This document shows, in pieces, positions 6,338-8,038 of a stretch of DNA of 8,038 bases. Below the pieces are notes generated by a model. It saw nothing but the letters and a program-made list of their open reading frames with translations. It was not told the origin of the DNA and did no database searches. Numbering within the stretch: position 1 is the stretch's first letter; the number at the start of each line of letters is the position of its first letter. Source of the DNA: Candidatus Omnitrophota bacterium (lineage in GTDB: Bacteria > Omnitrophota > Gorgyraeia > Gygaellales > Profunditerraquicolaceae); contig JAHISH010000284.1 in assembly GCA_018818365.1 (NCBI GenBank), positions 1 through 8,038 of the forward strand, given 5' to 3'. The translations under genes were made by a program, and so were the position numbers.

Positions 6338-6916
6338 TTATCTCTTCGCTAATCTTCGAATAATCACCATTTTTACCGCATGAAGAATAACTAAGTGAAT
6401 ATCCTCTATTTGTTCCATGCACTCATTGGGCACGACCAACGGAAATTGTACCATGGATTTTAATCTTCCTCCCTTGAAGCCGGTCAAACCAACAGTACGC
6501 GCACCTGCGCGACGTGCAACTTTCACGGCACTCAGCACATTCTTAGAATTACCGCTTCCGCTTATGGCAATAACCACATCATTCTTCTCGACGATATTGA
6601 CAAGCTGCTGGGCAAAAATATCTTCGTAACTGCAATCATTGGCATAGGCAGTCATTAAAGGAATATTATCGCATAAGGCCAAGGCCTTAAATCGTTTCTT
6701 CCCCGGCATTGCCGCACCCTTGCTTAAATCGCAGACAAAATGCGAGGCGCTTGAGGCGCTTCCCCCGTTACCCATGATGATCACTTTGGAACCGCGCGCA
6801 TGAGCGCGTAAAAGTATCTCGGCAAGCCTCTCAATATCTGCCCACGGAAGTTTCTTTAGTGTAGCTTCTACTTCCCTTACGTACTCTTCTGCCCTCTTGA
6901 ATTTAGTAATCTGCAT
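6338..6916 (-). CDS. gmhA: Phosphoheptose isomerase-like SIS-domain protein
   Basis: This enzyme is predicted to convert sedoheptulose 7-phosphate to D-glycero-D-manno-heptose 7-phosphate, the first step of heptose activation. A single SIS domain holds the phosphate loops MGNGGSASSASHF (48-60) and ISGSGNS (118-124). With the start used here the protein is 192 residues, the same length as E. coli GmhA. An upstream in-frame TTG at 6947-6949 would add 11 residues, but the ATG at 6914-6916 has GAGG seven bases before it and is preferred. Compared by eye with E. coli GmhA metal ligands H61, E65, Q172 and H180, this protein has H59, D63, E171 and H179, so two ligands are conservatively changed. It overlaps the kinase gene by 14 bases, which suggests coupled translation. 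Other SIS-type sugar isomerases are possible. Confidence 0.82.
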   Translation of the reverse strand: MQITKFKRAEEYVREVEATLKKLPWADIERLAEILLRAHARGSKVIIMGNGGSASSASHFVCDLSKGAAMPGKKRFKALALCDNIPLMTAYANDCSYEDIFAQQLVNIVEKNDVVIAISGSGNSKNVLSAVKVARRAGARTVGLTGFKGGRLKSMVQFPLVVPNECMEQIEDIHLVILHAVKMVIIRRLAKR

Positions 6917-7883
6917 AGATAATCCTCGACCCTTCCGGCTCGAAAGCAAACGGCATACACGCTAAAGGCGCCAATGCCTTCCTCACCTTCTGTTGGTACT
7001 CTTTCCGACAATATAAAAGCAAGAATCCTCCCCCTCCGGCACCCAAGATCTTGCCTCCTGTGGCCCCCGCATCCAAAGCCTTGCGGTAATACCGATCGAT
7101 CGTAGTATTGCTGATCGTGCGCGCTAACCGTTTCTTAATCTCCCACCCCTTATGTAAAACTAACCCAAACTCTTTCTGTCCGACTGCTCCCGCCTCCAGA
7201 GATCTTCTCAGCGGCACCACCAATTGTTTCAGGCTGCGTAACTCCTCAAAGTGATCACCGGTATTCTTCTTCTGTTCCCTTAAGATGGAGTGGGCGCTTC
7301 GGGTTACCTTGGTATAAAACATCAAAAGGGTATCTTGTAAATACGCAAGAGTCTTTCGTTCCACCAATAACGGCTCAACCACAACCTCCCCATTCTGCTT
7401 GAAATAGAAATGCTTCATCCCTCCGTATGCGGCAATATACTGATCCTGTTTACCGATAGGCTCTTTTAATATATCGATTTCAATTCTACAGGCTTCTTCT
7501 GCCAGGCGCCGGGTGGGGACACGTTTTCCCTTATAGGCATACAAGGCATTCAAGAGCCCAACGGTAAGGCTGCTTGAAGATCCCAATCCTGTGCCCTTGG
7601 CCGGGATATCGGCAATCGTCGTAATCTCAATTCCTTTGGTAACGCCGGTAAGCTTCATTGCCTGGCGTACCAATTCATGGCGCAGCTGATCGATGCGATC
7701 GACAATCTCGGTCCTGGTATAGCTAAGGCGGATCGTATCATCAAAGCGCTTATTGACCGTTACATACATGTATTTATCAATTGCCGTAGAAATGACTTCG
7801 CCTGTTTCCCGCGTGTAAAAGGCTGAAAGATCAGTTCCTCCGCCGATGAAACTTACGCGCAAGGGGGTACGGGAAATGATCAT
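6903..7883 (-). CDS. hddA: GHMP sugar kinase, D-glycero-D-manno-heptose 7-phosphate kinase type
   Basis: The 326-residue product resembles HddA, which phosphorylates C1 of heptose 7-phosphate using ATP to form the alpha-1,7-bisphosphate on the way to GDP-heptose. The three GHMP motifs are present: the N-terminal SFIGGGTDLSAF (11-22), the ATP-binding PAKGTGLGSSSSL (94-106), and the C-terminal GGKILGAGGGGFLLLY (276-291). EPIGKQDQY (141-149) carries the likely catalytic aspartate D147. The length fits the family. The start is firm: AAGGAG (7892-7897) lies eight bases upstream and the ATG directly follows the stop of the nucleotidyltransferase. The gene overlaps the isomerase that follows. Fucokinase-like or other anomeric sugar kinases share the fold, but the isomerase and nucleotidyltransferase neighbours favour a heptose substrate. 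Confidence 0.85.
   Translation of the reverse strand: MIISRTPLRVSFIGGGTDLSAFYTRETGEVISTAIDKYMYVTVNKRFDDTIRLSYTRTEIVDRIDQLRHELVRQAMKLTGVTKGIEITTIADIPAKGTGLGSSSSLTVGLLNALYAYKGKRVPTRRLAEEACRIEIDILKEPIGKQDQYIAAYGGMKHFYFKQNGEVVVEPLLVERKTLAYLQDTLLMFYTKVTRSAHSILREQKKNTGDHFEELRSLKQLVVPLRRSLEAGAVGQKEFGLVLHKGWEIKKRLARTISNTTIDRYYRKALDAGATGGKILGAGGGGFLLLYCRKEYQQKVRKALAPLACMPFAFEPEGSRIIYADY
6924..6927 (-). promoter_or_regulatory. Ribosome binding site that decides the isomerase start
   Basis: GAGG on the minus strand ends seven bases before the ATG at 6914-6916 and lies inside the end of the kinase gene. It supports the 192-residue product over the longer form starting at TTG 6947-6949, which shows no comparable site. 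Confidence 0.6.
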
Positions 7884-8038
7884 CTAGAGCACTCCTTCTA
7901 TTTCGCGCAGCCTCTGTGGCGTACCGATATCGTAATAACGCTGCGCGGTAAGGTAACCTTTCAATTGTTGTCGTTGGATAAGTTTGGGAAATATCTCTTC
8001 TTCCAGTGAAACCGCTCTTTGGGGAGGAATCAAATCCA
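7884..8038 (-). CDS. hddC: C-terminal end of a sugar-1-phosphate nucleotidyltransferase
   Basis: Only the last 51 codons or so are in the window. The frame reads from the right edge to a TAG at 7884-7886 and carries RAVSLEEEIFPKLI, then GYLTAQRYYDIGTPQRLREI. The combination of S-x-E-x-E and a closing Y-x-DIGTP near the C-terminus is the signature of NTP_transferase-family enzymes that join a sugar 1-phosphate to a nucleoside triphosphate. Next to an HddA-like kinase and a GmhA-like isomerase the best fit is D-glycero-alpha-D-manno-heptose 1-phosphate guanylyltransferase. Its TAG touches the kinase ATG with no gap and the kinase ribosome binding site lies inside this gene. The catalytic N-terminal motif is outside the window, so nucleotide and sugar specificity are inferred from context. 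Confidence 0.75.
   Translation of the reverse strand, partial: DLIPPQRAVSLEEEIFPKLIQRQQLKGYLTAQRYYDIGTPQRLREIEGVL

Noticed and set aside
6917..6949. Longer isomerase starting at TTG 6947-6949
   Set aside because: It would add 11 residues unlike the family and lengthen the overlap with the kinase to 47 bases, with no ribosome binding site. The ATG at 6914-6916 gives the family's length.
1..8038. CRISPR arrays, tRNA or rRNA genes, insertion sequences
   Set aside because: No spaced long repeats, cloverleaf-like segments, rRNA stretches, transposase frames or terminal inverted repeats were seen. The window is almost filled by the genes listed.

Overview
The window looks like a piece of an uncultured, probably diderm bacterial genome of moderate GC. 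The mix of small sugar-nucleotide and glycan genes, a cobalamin-type radical SAM protein and secreted proteins of unclear role recalls candidate phyla such as Omnitrophota. That placement is a guess from gene style; there is no rRNA or other phylogenetic marker here.

Left part (1-1520). A short minus-strand MerR-type DNA-binding protein (69-353) and a plus-strand SAM-methyltransferase-like protein with a signal peptide (524-1456) are divergently transcribed from an AT-rich 170-bp spacer. The spacer holds a good minus-strand sigma70-type promoter, a reasonable plus-strand promoter, and a degenerate array of 9-bp direct repeats between the minus promoter and the MerR start. The methyltransferase ends at a strong intrinsic terminator (1481-1515). 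At the extreme left edge there may be the first eight codons of another minus-strand gene.

Right part (1517-8038). Seven genes lie head to tail on the minus strand with gaps of 0-23 bp or small overlaps, so they read as one operon running from right to left. In order of transcription they are the C-terminal end of a sugar-phosphate nucleotidyltransferase (HddC-like, cut by the window), an HddA-like GHMP sugar kinase, a GmhA-like SIS-domain isomerase, an NAD-dependent sugar-nucleotide epimerase/dehydratase, a membrane-anchored family 2 glycosyltransferase, a B12-binding-domain radical SAM protein, and an APC-family amino-acid permease.

The first three match the isomerase, kinase and nucleotidyltransferase of the GDP-D-glycero-alpha-D-manno-heptose pathway; the phosphatase (GmhB) is not in the window. 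The epimerase and glycosyltransferase would then modify and transfer a sugar onto a surface glycan. What the radical SAM protein and permease add is not evident from sequence. The most notable points are the 9-bp repeat array beside the minimal MerR protein, the export signal on a SAM-fold enzyme, and a heptamer repeat at the glycosyltransferase 3' end that places a stop codon in all three frames.
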